A stretch of 64,000 nucleotides of DNA from Tepidibacter aestuarii (GTDB lineage Bacteria > Bacillota > Clostridia > Peptostreptococcales > Peptostreptococcaceae). Below are positions 43,799-54,529 of the stretch, one piece after another. Location: NCBI RefSeq assembly GCF_934924865.1, contig NZ_OW235315.1, forward strand, positions 2,480,001 through 2,544,000, read 5' to 3'. The notes under the pieces were generated by a model. It did not search any database and was not told where the DNA came from. It saw only the letters and a program-made list of their open reading frames with translations. Each line of letters starts with the position of its first letter. The stretch's first letter is position 1. The position numbers and the translations under genes are program-made.

Positions 43799-43831
43799 TC
43801 TTATTTATTTACTTTCCACCTTTTCCTTTAC

Positions 43832-43984
43832 TCATATAACAGATATTCCTGCACTAGATAAAAGATCTATCTCTCTGTAAATAGTCCTTTGAGATACACC
43901 ACACCTTTCGGCAAGCTCTTTTGCTGTTATTGTTTCTTTATTAAGTAAAATAATTATTATTTCCATCAGTCTATTGATTTTCAT
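43832..43984 (-). pseudogene. Truncated and frameshifted DeoR/WYL-type regulator remnant
   Basis: A 50-codon minus-strand frame encodes a complete HTH_11 winged-helix head (ETITAKELAERCGVSQRTIY, then REIDLLSSAGISVI) and stops with TGA at 43832. In WYL/YafY-type regulators the next residues are typically of the form KGKGGG. Here that block (SKGKGGK) is found immediately after the stop but in another frame, then ends in TAA. The gene therefore looks frameshifted just after its DNA-binding domain and lacks the 250-residue WYL part. A short stand-alone HTH protein cannot be excluded. The ribosome site (TTGGTGAT) is weak. Confidence 0.7.
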
Positions 43985-44037
43985 ATCTATCACCAATTAT
44001 ATTATATCAAATATTTAAACCTTTTAATTTTTCACAT

Positions 44038-44069
44038 TAAAAAACCGTATAGATTTCTCTATACGGTTA
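44038..44069 (-). terminator. Intrinsic terminator of ssrA
   Basis: AACCGTATAGA pairs with TCTATACGGTT around a 4-base loop, then a T-run on the minus strand, 11 bases after the tmRNA 3' end. Confidence 0.92.
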
Positions 44070-44079
44070 CAATCCCAAT

Positions 44080-44429
44080 TGGTGGAGGCGAGGGGAGTCG
44101 AACCCCTGTCCGAAAGCCCTTTCCCTAAAGCTTCTACGAGTGTATCTACTATATTAAGTTCTCGTCTCTCTCAGCGCCTAGTAGCGGGCTCTAAGATCGA
44201 CCAGCCTTAGTTAATCTGTCTTTAGTCAAGGCACCCTAAAGATAGGTCCCCACTTCAATGACGTTCTAGTCTAACCCGTGGGCAAGTTAGGTAGAACGAG
44301 CAGCTATATTAAGCCGCTAAAGCGTAATTATCGTTTGCGTTTATATTTAGTCCCTAGTTTTTACATGTTCTAGAGAAACATGACTCGCTACTCTAAGTTC
44401 CAAACCCCCGTCGAAACCTTTACGCCCCC
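44080..44429 (-). ncRNA. ssrA: Transfer-messenger RNA (tmRNA)
   Basis: A 350-base tmRNA. The tRNA-like ends pair as GGGGGCG (44423-44429) with CGCCTCC before ACCA (44080-44083). The T arm is GGACAGGGGTTCGACTCCCC and the 5' D-like part has AAAGGTTTCGACGGGGGTT. The tag frame begins at GCA (44338) and encodes ANDNYALAA followed by TAA (44309-44311). It rescues stalled ribosomes with SmpB, whose gene ends 5 bases upstream. The 3' CCA is encoded. Confidence 0.97.
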
Positions 44430-44434
44430 ATGTT

Positions 44435-44893
44435 TTAGTATCTGCTCGACATTTCTCTTTGAATACGTCTTTGAGCATCTTTTTTAGCTAAATCATGGCG
44501 CTTATCATAAAGCTTCTTACCTTTAGCAAGTCCTATAGATACTTTAACCTTACCTCGCTTTAAATATACACTAAGAGGTACTAGTGAGTATCCTTGTTGG
44601 TTTATAAGTCCAATAAGCTTTCTTATCTCTTGCTTATGAAGTAATAACTTTCTAACTCTAAGAGGATCTACATTAAATATATTTCCTTGCTCATATGGGC
44701 TTATATGCACTTGTCTTAAGAACACCTCTTCATTATCAACAGAAGCATATCCATCTCCTAAGTTCAGTTTACCTGCTCTTATAGATTTAACTTCTGTACC
44801 TTTAAGCTCAATACCTGCCTCATAGACTTCCTCTATAAAGTAGTTATGTCTAGCTTTTCTGTTTGATGCTAAGATTTTGTTTCCTTCACCCAT
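44435..44893 (-). CDS. smpB: SsrA-binding protein SmpB
   Basis: A 152-residue RNA-binding protein with an oligonucleotide-binding barrel. [42 protein letters not shown] and the basic tail [20 protein letters not shown] are hallmark SmpB blocks; the tail enters the empty mRNA channel of a stalled ribosome. It lies directly upstream of ssrA and downstream of rnr. GAGGGTG precedes the ATG. Confidence 0.97.
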   Translation of the reverse strand: MGEGNKILASNRKARHNYFIEEVYEAGIELKGTEVKSIRAGKLNLGDGYASVDNEEVFLRQVHISPYEQGNIFNVDPLRVRKLLLHKQEIRKLIGLINQQGYSLVPLSVYLKRGKVKVSIGLAKGKKLYDKRHDLAKKDAQRRIQREMSSRY

Positions 44894-44967
44894 AATTTCA
44901 CCCTCTTACTACTTCAATACTTATTGTGAAAATAATAATACCATATCTAAAGCTAATTGTCAAGATT

Positions 44968-45148
44968 AAGACTTGAGCTTAGACTTTTAAACTCAAGCCT
45001 TAATTATATGATTTTCAACTTACTCAAATTTTATCCGAAAGCTAAAAGTTCTAAGACTCCACCATCTTAAGGCTGGAGATAAGAACTTAACATCTTCTGG
45101 ATTAGTTCAACTAGAAATTCAGTTGGAGTAAAAACTCCATCTGAATTA
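44968..45148. repeat. Three structured inverted repeats between rnr and smpB
   Basis: Three hairpins lie in this 264-base gap. 45116-45148: AATTCAG-T-TGGAGT, loop AAAA, ACTCCA-T-CTGAATT. 45046-45090: AAGTTCT and CTCCA arms with their complements. 44968-45003: AAGNCTTGAG with its complement. None ends in a strong T-run. Between the last two, TTGAAAATCATATAATT (minus strand) resembles the distal end of repeat family 1. Confidence 0.6.
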
Positions 45149-45157
45149 AGTTTCACT

Positions 45158-47278
45158 TTATACTATTGTAAGCTCTATTTCTTTAAAATCTATATTTACA
45201 CTAGATACTTTAACTCTTAAACTATCTCCTATTTTATAAGTCTTCTTAGTGTGCTCTCCAATTAAAACGTAGTTATCAGAATCAAATATATAATAGTCAT
45301 CATTTAAATTAGAAAGCCTTATAAGCCCTTCTATAGTGTTCTCTACCTCTATGAACATACCAAATGATGTAACACTAGATATTCTTCCTTCAAATTCTTC
45401 TCCAATCTTATCAGCCATGTATTCTGCTTTTTTAAGATCTTCAACTTCTCTTTGAGCATCATCTGCTGCTCTTTCTCTTAAAGATGACTGATCTGCAGAG
45501 TATGCTACTATCTGCTTAAGTTTTTGTAGTCTCTTTTCGTCTATCTTTCCATTTATAGACTCTTTTATTATTCTGTGTATTTGAAGATCTGGATATCTTC
45601 TTATAGGTGATGTATAGTGAGAATAATATTTTGCAGCAAGCCCAAAGTGTCCAGAGCAATCTGGTGAATATCTAGCCTGCTTTAATGATCTTAACATAAG
45701 TGTAGAAACAACTAGTTCTTCATTTGTTCCTTTAATATCATTTAAAAGAACTTGTAAACTCTTTGGATGTATATCTTCAAGATCTCCCTTTATATGATAT
45801 CCAAATGTCGCTACAAACTTGTTAAACTGCTCTATTCTCTCTAAACTTGGAGTTTCATGTATTCTATAAACAAAAGGTATTTTAAGCCAGAAAAAGTGCT
45901 CAGCTATTGTTTCATTGCTGACAAGCATAAATTCTTCTATTATTTTATTAGCTATCCTTCTTTCATACTTCTTAACATCTAATACCTTTCCATTCTTATC
46001 AAGTATTATTTTAGCTTCTGCAAAATCAAAGTCTATGGCACCTCTTGATGATCTTCTCTTCATAAGTATTTTTGCAAGTTTTTCCATAGTTCTAAAGTCT
46101 TCTACTAAGTCACTGTACTTATTTATAAGCTCTTCATCTTCATTCTCAAGTATATCAGATACATCAGTATATACCATTCTAGCTTTAGTCTTTATTACAG
46201 ACTCAACTATTTCATGATTTAAAACCTTACCACTGTCATCTATTTCCATAAATATAGATAAAGTAAGTCTATTTACATTAGGATTTAAACTACATAGTCC
46301 ATTAGATAATTTAGTTGGAAGCATAGGTATTACTCTATCTATTAAGTATACAGAAGTTCCTCTTTTTAAAGCTTCTTTATCAAGCTTACTTCCTTCTTTA
46401 ACATAATGAGTTACATCCGCTATATGAACTCCTAATTTATAATTTCCATTATCAAGCACTTCTATAGATACTGCATCATCCAAATCCTTAGCATCTGCTC
46501 CATCTATAGTAAATGTAGTTATATTTCTAAGGTCAACTCTTCTCTCTATCTCTTCATTAGGTATCTCATCACTTATTCTTTGAGCTTCTGCTAATACCTT
46601 ATTAGGAAATTCCTCAGGTAAGTCAAGTTCTCTAATTACAGATAGTATATCTACACCTTTTTCACCTTTTTTGCCTAATACTTCTATTATTTTTCCCTCT
46701 GGATTTCTTCCTTTTTTAGGCCACTGAGTTATTTCACAAACTACCTTATCGCCATGGCTCGCTCTTAAAGATTCTGCTTTTGGTATATATATATCTCTTG
46801 TAAACCTTTTGTTATCCGCTACTACAAATCCAAAGTTTTTGCTAGATTCATACACTCCAACCACAGTCTTAATAGATCTTTCAACTATTTTTATAATTTC
46901 ACCTTCTGCACGTCTACTCTCTTTTGCGGTCTCCATTATTCTAGCTACAACCTTATCATTGTGCATAGCTCCATTTAAATGTTCTGCTGGTATAAAAAGA
47001 TCTTCTACTCCCTCTTCATTTGATACAACAAATCCAAACCCTCTTTGATGCATTTGCATTCTTCCAACAAATAAGTTCATTTTATTAGGAAGACCATATC
47101 TTTTCTTTTTAGTCTTATATATTTCTCCTTCTTCTTCAAGTTCATCTAAAAAATTATAAAACATAGCTCTTTCAGCTGGATGTACATCAAATATATTTGA
47201 AAGTTCCTCTTTAGTTAAAGGATTATATGCATTTTCTTTCATAAACATAAGTAATGTTTCTTTCATTCCTGGTATCAT
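45158..47278 (-). CDS. rnr: Ribonuclease R
   Basis: A 706-residue 3'-5' exoribonuclease. An N-terminal winged helix (about 1-65, LTKEELSNIFDVHPAERAMF) precedes two cold-shock domains, then the RNB catalytic domain with TIDGADAKDLDDAVSIEVL (metal-binding Asp residues) and SPIRRYPDLQIHR near its end. The C-terminal S1 domain follows (FEGRISSVTSFGMFIEVENT). RNase R degrades structured RNA and assists tmRNA quality control, in line with the smpB-ssrA genes downstream. TAGGAGGT precedes the ATG. Confidence 0.96.
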   Translation of the reverse strand: MIPGMKETLLMFMKENAYNPLTKEELSNIFDVHPAERAMFYNFLDELEEEGEIYKTKKKRYGLPNKMNLFVGRMQMHQRGFGFVVSNEEGVEDLFIPAEHLNGAMHNDKVVARIMETAKESRRAEGEIIKIVERSIKTVVGVYESSKNFGFVVADNKRFTRDIYIPKAESLRASHGDKVVCEITQWPKKGRNPEGKIIEVLGKKGEKGVDILSVIRELDLPEEFPNKVLAEAQRISDEIPNEEIERRVDLRNITTFTIDGADAKDLDDAVSIEVLDNGNYKLGVHIADVTHYVKEGSKLDKEALKRGTSVYLIDRVIPMLPTKLSNGLCSLNPNVNRLTLSIFMEIDDSGKVLNHEIVESVIKTKARMVYTDVSDILENEDEELINKYSDLVEDFRTMEKLAKILMKRRSSRGAIDFDFAEAKIILDKNGKVLDVKKYERRIANKIIEEFMLVSNETIAEHFFWLKIPFVYRIHETPSLERIEQFNKFVATFGYHIKGDLEDIHPKSLQVLLNDIKGTNEELVVSTLMLRSLKQARYSPDCSGHFGLAAKYYSHYTSPIRRYPDLQIHRIIKESINGKIDEKRLQKLKQIVAYSADQSSLRERAADDAQREVEDLKKAEYMADKIGEEFEGRISSVTSFGMFIEVENTIEGLIRLSNLNDDYYIFDSDNYVLIGEHTKKTYKIGDSLRVKVSSVNIDFKEIELTIV

Positions 47279-47412
47279 CGAATACCTCCTATTAAAATTA
47301 AAGTTTTAATTATAGTTATATGTTTTCCATTTATTATTATTTTAAATCCTATTTTTAGTAATGTAAATTTTAACACTAAGTCTTATGATATCATTTTTTA
47401 TACACTAATACA

Positions 47413-47586
47413 TCATTTTTTTCTATTTTTAAAAATAATATCAAGACCTATACCAATTAGTATCACAGGCCAAAATCTAACTAATATATCTATGGTAGAT
47501 ACATCTATAATATTGAAGTTTTCCAAAGTCCATCCTATTCCTAAAATTATAAAAAATAAACCCCAAATCAACCCACCTTTATTCAC
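47413..47586 (-). CDS. Small two-helix membrane protein (LiaI/DUF5668-like)
   Basis: A 57-residue protein of two membrane helices (LIWGLFFIILGIGWTLENF and FWPVILIGIGLDIIFKN), the pattern of the LiaI-LiaF-like transmembrane region. I prefer the GTG at 47586, which has GGGAG 9 bases upstream; the ATG at 47595 would leave no spacing from GGGAG. It directly follows a PspC-domain gene, the usual context for envelope-stress membrane proteins. Confidence 0.65.
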   Translation of the reverse strand: MNKGGLIWGLFFIILGIGWTLENFNIIDVSTIDILVRFWPVILIGIGLDIIFKNRKK

Positions 47587-47587
47587 A

Positions 47588-47998
47588 TTAATCATCTCCC
47601 TGCTTTTTAACTATAATACATATCCCAATTACAATGAAAATTATAGGCCATAATTTCTCTATTCTTACCCAATATAAATACTCATCTATCAAGCTAAAAA
47701 GACCTAGTAAAATTAATATTATCCCTAGTAAAACTTTATTTTTCCTAGATCTTTCCTTATCATATCTAGATATACCTTCATCGTATTTTTGTTTATTCAT
47801 ATTATATTCACAAAAGCTCTCTTGTGGTATTATAACTGCGCATATTATATAAGCAAAAATTCCCAATCCACCTGCAAAGAACCCTAATATCCATAAAACT
47901 CTAACTATAGTTGAATCAATGTCAAAGTATTTCGCTAACCCGCCACAAACACCAGCCAGAACTCTGTCATCTAATGATCTATAAACTTTTTTATTCAT
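47588..47998 (-). CDS. PspC-domain membrane protein
   Basis: A 136-residue protein. The N-terminal PspC domain is clear (KVYRSLDDRVLAGVCGGLAK, then YFDIDSTIVRVLWIL and a membrane helix ending in IICAVIIPQE). After a charged linker come two more membrane helices of the LiaI/DUF5668 type. PspC-like proteins act in envelope-stress responses at the membrane. I chose the ATG at 47998, preceded by GAAAGGA; the longer reading has no suitable site. Confidence 0.82.
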   Translation of the reverse strand: MNKKVYRSLDDRVLAGVCGGLAKYFDIDSTIVRVLWILGFFAGGLGIFAYIICAVIIPQESFCEYNMNKQKYDEGISRYDKERSRKNKVLLGIILILLGLFSLIDEYLYWVRIEKLWPIIFIVIGICIIVKKQGDD

Positions 47999-48037
47999 AA
48001 AAATCATTCCTTTCTCAATGTATTTTCCTATTAATAG

Positions 48038-48076
48038 CAAAAAGAACTGTATATTAATATAATATACAGTTCTTTT
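48038..48076 (-). terminator. Intrinsic terminator of hppA
   Basis: AAAAGAACTGTATATT and complement, with T-run on both strands, just after the hppA stop codon. Confidence 0.88.
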
Positions 48077-48090
48077 AGATATATAAACAT

Positions 48091-50109
48091 TTATTTTAAT
48101 AATTTTAGTAATATTCCTCCATACTGAACAAATAATGGAGCAAATACCAAAGATACTATAGTCATAAGTTTAATCAAAATATTTATAGATGGACCTGATG
48201 TATCCTTAAATGGATCTCCTACTGTGTCTCCTACAACAGCTGCTTTATGAGGCTCACTTCCTTTACCTCCATGTTTTCCTGATTCTATATATTTTTTTGC
48301 ATTATCCCATGCTCCACCTGCATTTGACATCATTATGGCCATAAGTATACCAGATACTAAGGCTCCAGCTAAAAGTCCTCCTAGACCTTCTGTCCCAAGT
48401 AATAATCCAGTTAAAATAGGAGATAATACAGCAAGAACTCCAGGTACTACCATTTGCTTTAAAGCTGATGCAGTTGATATATCTACACATTTTGCATAGT
48501 CCGGCTTTGTAGTTCCCTGCATTATTCCAGGCATTTCTCTAAATTGTCTTCTAACTTCTTCTATCATCTCAAAAGCAGCTTTTCCTACAGCCTCCATAGT
48601 CATAGCTGAGAATAAAAACGGAAGCATACCACCAATTAGCATACCTGATATTACTACAGGATTAGTTAAATCTATTCCGCTAAGATTTGCAGCTTCTGTA
48701 TATGATGCAAATAAAGCAAGTGCTGCAAGCGCTGCTGATCCTATTGCAAACCCTTTTCCAATAGCAGCTGTAGTATTTCCAACAGAATCTAGCTTATCAG
48801 TTATATTTCTAACTTCACTTGGCAGCTCACACATTTCTGCTATTCCACCTGCATTATCAGCTATAGGTCCATAAGCATCAACAGCTATTGTCATTCCCGC
48901 TGTTGATAGCATACCTACAGATGCAAGTGCTATTCCATAAATTCCTGCAACAGAATAGGCCATCAATATACCAAGTGCCATAACTAGTATCGGCAATAAT
49001 GTAGATCTCATTCCAACTGCAAGACCTGATATTATAGTTGTAGCAGGTCCAGTTTCAGATTGATAAGCAATTTTTTTAACGTGAGAATAATCGCTAGATG
49101 TATATATTTCAGTTAATTGACCTATGCATATTCCAACTATTATACCTATTAATACTACCCAAAACCCCTTTAAATCTCCTAACAAGTTATTTGATAAGAA
49201 AAATCCAAATCCCATAGTTAAAATTGACGATACATAAGTTCCCATCTTAAGTGCCTTATGAGGGTCACTATTTTCATCTGCTTTTACAAAAAATGTACCT
49301 ATTATACTTCCTATTATTCCACCTGCGGATAATAATAAAGGAAATATAGCTCCATTTATACCGTATGCTATAAGTCCAAGCGTTATAGCTGCTATTAATG
49401 ATCCTACGTACGATTCAAACAAGTCAGCACCCATACCTGCAACATCGCCTACATTATCTCCTACATTATCAGCTATAACAGCAGGATTTCTCGGGTCATC
49501 TTCTGGTATTCCAGCCTCTACTTTACCTACAAGATCTGCTCCTACATCGGCAGCCTTCGTATATATACCCCCTCCAACACGTCCAAATAGGGCAAGAGAA
49601 GAAGCTCCAAGACCAAATCCAGTAAGTATCTTTGCTGATTCAGATGGATTGTTTCCTAACTTATAAAGAATTAGAAATAAGAATCCCACTCCTAAAATTC
49701 CAAGACCTACTACTGTCATTCCCATTACAGCTCCACCAGAAAACGCAACACTTAATGCCTTGTTCATTCCATTTTCTTTGGCTGCATTTGCAGTTCTTAC
49801 ATTTGCTTTTGTTGCAACCTTCATTCCAAAGAAACCTGCAAGTGTCGAGAACAATGCTCCTACTAAAAAGCACACTCCAGTAAGAGGGCTTATAAATAAA
49901 CATAAAACTATAAATATAGCTCCTACAAATAAAACCAAGGTCTTGTACTCTCTAGTCAAAAAAGCCATAGCGCCTTCTTGTATGTATGAAGAAATTTCCT
50001 TCATCCTATCAGTACCAACCTCTACCCTGTTAATCTTATTTGCTAGTATAAATGCAAATAACAAGGCTATAATACCTGAAAGTGATGCAATACCTGCATA
50101 TGAGATCAT
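48091..50109 (-). CDS. hppA: Membrane pyrophosphatase, ion-pumping, K+-dependent type
   Basis: A 672-residue, 15-16-segment membrane pyrophosphatase that couples PPi hydrolysis to Na+ or H+ export. The catalytic loops are intact: [20 protein letters not shown] followed by [20 protein letters not shown], and near the C-terminus [14 protein letters not shown] and [25 protein letters not shown] (Ala rather than Lys) marks the K+-dependent group, in which Na+ pumping is common. I chose the ATG at 50109, 8 bases after GGGGGAGG; the ATG at 50115 is too close to the site. A dispersed repeat and the secG terminator lie upstream. Confidence 0.95.
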   Translation of the reverse strand: MISYAGIASLSGIIALLFAFILANKINRVEVGTDRMKEISSYIQEGAMAFLTREYKTLVLFVGAIFIVLCLFISPLTGVCFLVGALFSTLAGFFGMKVATKANVRTANAAKENGMNKALSVAFSGGAVMGMTVVGLGILGVGFLFLILYKLGNNPSESAKILTGFGLGASSLALFGRVGGGIYTKAADVGADLVGKVEAGIPEDDPRNPAVIADNVGDNVGDVAGMGADLFESYVGSLIAAITLGLIAYGINGAIFPLLLSAGGIIGSIIGTFFVKADENSDPHKALKMGTYVSSILTMGFGFFLSNNLLGDLKGFWVVLIGIIVGICIGQLTEIYTSSDYSHVKKIAYQSETGPATTIISGLAVGMRSTLLPILVMALGILMAYSVAGIYGIALASVGMLSTAGMTIAVDAYGPIADNAGGIAEMCELPSEVRNITDKLDSVGNTTAAIGKGFAIGSAALAALALFASYTEAANLSGIDLTNPVVISGMLIGGMLPFLFSAMTMEAVGKAAFEMIEEVRRQFREMPGIMQGTTKPDYAKCVDISTASALKQMVVPGVLAVLSPILTGLLLGTEGLGGLLAGALVSGILMAIMMSNAGGAWDNAKKYIESGKHGGKGSEPHKAAVVGDTVGDPFKDTSGPSINILIKLMTIVSLVFAPLFVQYGGILLKLLK

Positions 50110-50200
50110 CTGCATAACCTCCCCCTTAAGATTTATTTTAGCTTTTAAATAGCTATACTAGTTTTATATTATTTTATTTGTCCTATTATGATATATATTT

Positions 50201-50334
50201 AAAATTCATCTAGTTGCTACGCACTGACTCATGTCTCCAACAAGTCTCACGACTCTGTTGATTAAAATATTTGCAAGTTTAGTTCTTCCACCAATATTGT
50301 CTATAGAGCGAAAATTTTATAATCCCTTAATATA
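50201..50334 (+). repeat. Dispersed repeat family 1, copy R4 (full length)
   Basis: AAAATTCATCTAGTTGCTAC, GACTCATGTC, hairpin CAACAAGTC-TCAC-GACTCTGTTG, ATTTGCAAG, CCAATATTGTC and GAAAATTTTATAATCCC in the same order as R2. It ends at the secG terminator. It lies about 90 bases upstream of the hppA start. Confidence 0.75.
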
Positions 50335-50335
50335 C

Positions 50336-50389
50336 AAAAAATGACGCTTATTAGAATATCTTTAAGATATTCTAATAAGCGTCATTTTT
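50336..50389 (-). terminator. Intrinsic terminator of secG
   Basis: A long perfect stem (AAAATGACGCTTATTAGA and onward, about 24 bp) with a 5-base loop and T-runs, 21 bases after the secG stop. Confidence 0.92.
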
Positions 50390-50409
50390 CAATTAAGTAA
50401 TATACAAAA

Positions 50410-50637
50410 TTATTGTATAGCAACTAATGATATTGCTACTATTATGAATAAAGTTGCACAAACAGATGTCACCTTTGAAAATAAAGCATCTAAACCTCTT
50501 GCTTTAGTTCCCATAACTTGTTCTGCTCCTCCTGCTATACTTCCAGAAAGGCCTGCACTTTTTCCTGATTGAAGTAATACACTTACAATCAATACTATAC
50601 TACTTATAAGTTGAACTACCATTAAAAAAGTTTTCAT
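50410..50637 (-). CDS. secG: Preprotein translocase subunit SecG
   Basis: A 75-residue protein with two membrane helices (LMVVQLISSIVLIVSVLLQS and SVCATLFIIVAISLVAIQ) joined by the typical SGKSAGLSGSIAGGAEQVMG loop. It is the small accessory subunit of the SecYEG channel. I chose the ATG at 50637, preceded by AAGGGGGT; the nine upstream codons lie over the site. SecG genes follow the enolase operon in many clostridia. Confidence 0.95.
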   Translation of the reverse strand: MKTFLMVVQLISSIVLIVSVLLQSGKSAGLSGSIAGGAEQVMGTKARGLDALFSKVTSVCATLFIIVAISLVAIQ

Positions 50638-50732
50638 TCTGCACCCCCTTGATTTTAAGCTCAATTAATATAGTTAGTTTAACATATATAAATTAATAAT
50701 TCAATCAACAAAGTACGTTGAATGATTAATTC

Positions 50733-50845
50733 ATAACGAATAGGAAATTATATTCATCTTTAATTTATCGATAAATATAAATTCCGTTATGAGTTTCAAA
50801 AAAGTTTACATTTAAGATTCTTCAGAGAAGAACTTTTTTATATAT
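50733..50845 (+). repeat. Dispersed repeat family 2, copy B
   Basis: Partner of the copy at 37090-37200. CATAACG (50732-50738) pairs with CGTTATG (50785-50791), and AAAAAAGTT pairs with AACTTTTTT at the end. In copy A the corresponding stems read ATAAT/ATTAT and AAAAAAGTC/GACTTTTTT, so pairing is kept while sequence changes. As in copy A, it lies between the start of one minus-strand gene (secG) and the end of the next (eno). Confidence 0.65.
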
Positions 50846-50848
50846 TAA

Positions 50849-50882
50849 AATAGGAAGGATATATATCCTCCCTATTATTTTT
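50849..50882 (-). terminator. Intrinsic terminator of eno
   Basis: AATAGG-x-AGGATATATATCCT-x-CCTATT hairpin followed by TTTTAATATAT on the minus strand, directly after the eno stop. Confidence 0.8.
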
Positions 50883-50884
50883 AA

Positions 50885-52189
<1,305 letters not shown>

Positions 52190-52222
52190 CTAAATTGGCA
52201 AATTTATTGTAATATTTTTGTT

Positions 52223-53749
52223 TTACTTTATAATAAGACTGTTTCCAGTCATTTCCTCAGGCTTTTGCATATTCATAGTGTCAAGTAAAGTAGGTGCTAA
52301 ATCACAAAGTCTACCTCCATCTTTTAACTTAACATCTTCATCAGTTATAAATATACATGGAACTTCATTTGTAGAATGTGAAGTAACTGTGTTTCCATCT
52401 TCATCACACATATGCTCAGCATTTCCATGGTCTGCTGTAATTATAGCTTTTCCACCTAATGAAACTATTTTATCGATTATTTTTCCAAGACATTCGTCTA
52501 TAGTTTCAACAGCTTTAACAGTAGCATCTACAACGCCTGTATGTCCTACCATATCTGGATTTGCATAATTTAAAACTATAAAGTCATACTTTTCTTCATC
52601 AAGTCTTTGAATTAAATTTTCTGTAACTTCATAAGCTGACATTTCAGGTTTTAAATCATATGTTGCAACCTTAGGAGATGGTATTAAGCATCTTTCTTCT
52701 CCCTCACTCGGATCTTCTTCTCCTCCATTAAAGAAGAATGTAACATGGGCATATTTTTCAGTTTCTGCAATTCTAAGTTGTTTTATACCCTTAGAGCTTA
52801 AATATTCACCTAATGTATTATTAAGTTTTTGAGGCTTGAATGCAACATTTACTTCATTTATAGTTATATCATATTGAGTCATACAAACAAATACAGTGTC
52901 TATATAATCTCTTTTAAATCCATCAAACTCTTTTGATGCTATACTTCTTGTTATTTGTCTTGCTCTATCTGGTCTAAAGTTAAAAAATACGATTGAATCA
53001 TTCTCTTCTATTTTAGCTATTGGCCTATTGTCTTCAAGTATTACAGTAGGAAGTACAAATTCATCAGTTTTATTGTCATTGTATGCTTTTTCGACTGCTT
53101 CCTTTGCACTGTTTGCTGTTTCTCCTTGAGATAATACCATACTGTTATATCCAAGTTCGATTCTTTCCCATCTCTTATCTCTGTCCATTGAATAATATCT
53201 TCCAGAAACAGTTGCTATTTTACCTATTTCTATTTCTTTCATATAGGATTCTATTTCATCTATATATTTAACTGCACTTTTAGGATCTGTATCTCTTCCA
53301 TCTAAAATTGCATGTACGTATACTTTTTCAAGACCTTCTTTTTTAGCAAATTCTAAAAGTCCTTTTAAGTGATCTATATGAGAATGTACTCCTCCATCAG
53401 ATAAAAGACCCATTATATGAAGATTTTTATTATTTTGTTTCGAATTATTCATAGCTTTTAATAATTCTTCATTTTCAAAGAAATCTCCATCTTCTATTGC
53501 TTTAGTTATTCTAGTAAGCTCTTGGTATACTATTCTTCCTGCTCCAATGTTTAAGTGTCCAACCTCTGAATTTCCCATTTGACCATTTGGAAGTCCAACA
53601 TCTTGTCCACTTGTCTTTATTGAAGTACAAGGATATTTTTGTGCATATTTGATCATATTAGGAGTTCTAGCTTGCTTTATCGCATTTCCTAAATCTGAAT
53701 TATTAATACCCCAACCATCTAATATAATTAAAGCTGTAGGCTTTTTCAT
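52223..53749 (-). CDS. gpmI: 2,3-bisphosphoglycerate-independent phosphoglycerate mutase
   Basis: A 508-residue Mn-dependent mutase interconverting 3- and 2-phosphoglycerate. The alkaline-phosphatase-like core is clear: LIILDGWGIN with the metal Asp, GNSEVGHLNIGAGR with the phosphorylated Ser, DGGVHSH and HAILDGRDTDP, then ANPDMVGHTG and TADHGNAEHM. I chose the ATG at 53749, which has AAGGAG 9 bases upstream; the longer reading includes the site itself. It lies 13 bases after tpiA. Confidence 0.97.
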   Translation of the reverse strand: MKKPTALIILDGWGINNSDLGNAIKQARTPNMIKYAQKYPCTSIKTSGQDVGLPNGQMGNSEVGHLNIGAGRIVYQELTRITKAIEDGDFFENEELLKAMNNSKQNNKNLHIMGLLSDGGVHSHIDHLKGLLEFAKKEGLEKVYVHAILDGRDTDPKSAVKYIDEIESYMKEIEIGKIATVSGRYYSMDRDKRWERIELGYNSMVLSQGETANSAKEAVEKAYNDNKTDEFVLPTVILEDNRPIAKIEENDSIVFFNFRPDRARQITRSIASKEFDGFKRDYIDTVFVCMTQYDITINEVNVAFKPQKLNNTLGEYLSSKGIKQLRIAETEKYAHVTFFFNGGEEDPSEGEERCLIPSPKVATYDLKPEMSAYEVTENLIQRLDEEKYDFIVLNYANPDMVGHTGVVDATVKAVETIDECLGKIIDKIVSLGGKAIITADHGNAEHMCDEDGNTVTSHSTNEVPCIFITDEDVKLKDGGRLCDLAPTLLDTMNMQKPEEMTGNSLIIK

Positions 53750-53762
53750 GTCTATCAACTCC

Positions 53763-54509
53763 TTAGAAATTAACAAGTTCTACATAATCTTTTGGTTGAA
53801 GACTCGCTCCACCAACTAAAGCACCATCTATATCTGATTCATTCATTATCTCTTCTACATTAGCAGGCTTAACACTTCCACCATATTGTATTCTAACTTC
53901 TTCTGCAGTTTGATCAGAATACACGTTAGCCACAACATCTCTTATATAAGAGATAACATCATTAGCATCTTTACTACTAGATGTCTTACCTGTACCTATA
54001 GCCCATATTGGTTCATAAGCTATAACTATATCCTTTATGTCTTTTTCATCTATATTTACTAACGCTTCTTCAACTTGAACTTTAACTACATCCTTCGTTT
54101 TATCAGCTTCTCTTTGTTCTAAAGTTTCACCAACACAAATTATAGGGTTTATTTTATATTCTAAAGCTTTTATAACCTTCTTGTTTACAGTTTCATTAGT
54201 CTCATTGAAGTATTGTCTTCTCTCAGAGTGACCTATTACAACGTAGTCAACATCTATTTCTTTTAACATAAGAGGTGATATTTCTCCAGTGAAAGCACCT
54301 TTTTCTTCAAAATGCATATTTTGAGCACCAATCTTAATATTAGTTTCTTTAGATGCTTCTTTTAAATCTTTAAGTAAAGTAAAAGGAGCACAAATAACAG
54401 CTTCAACGTCAGTTCCTTTTATTTCCGATTTAACTTCATTAACAAATTCAACAGCTTCTTTTATAGTTTTATGCATTTTCCAGTTTCCTGCAATAATTGG
54501 TTTTCTCAT
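53763..54509 (-). CDS. tpiA: Triosephosphate isomerase
   Basis: A 248-residue TIM-barrel enzyme. The N-terminal [12 protein letters not shown] holds the substrate Asn and Lys, [11 protein letters not shown] the catalytic His, and [14 protein letters not shown] the catalytic Glu with loop 6. The C-terminal phosphate-gripping GGSVKP and [10 protein letters not shown] are present. It sits between pgk and gpmI in the operon; AAGGGGAG precedes the start. Confidence 0.98.
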   Translation of the reverse strand: MRKPIIAGNWKMHKTIKEAVEFVNEVKSEIKGTDVEAVICAPFTLLKDLKEASKETNIKIGAQNMHFEEKGAFTGEISPLMLKEIDVDYVVIGHSERRQYFNETNETVNKKVIKALEYKINPIICVGETLEQREADKTKDVVKVQVEEALVNIDEKDIKDIVIAYEPIWAIGTGKTSSSKDANDVISYIRDVVANVYSDQTAEEVRIQYGGSVKPANVEEIMNESDIDGALVGGASLQPKDYVELVNF

Positions 54510-54529
54510 AACTACACTCCCCTTTTAAA

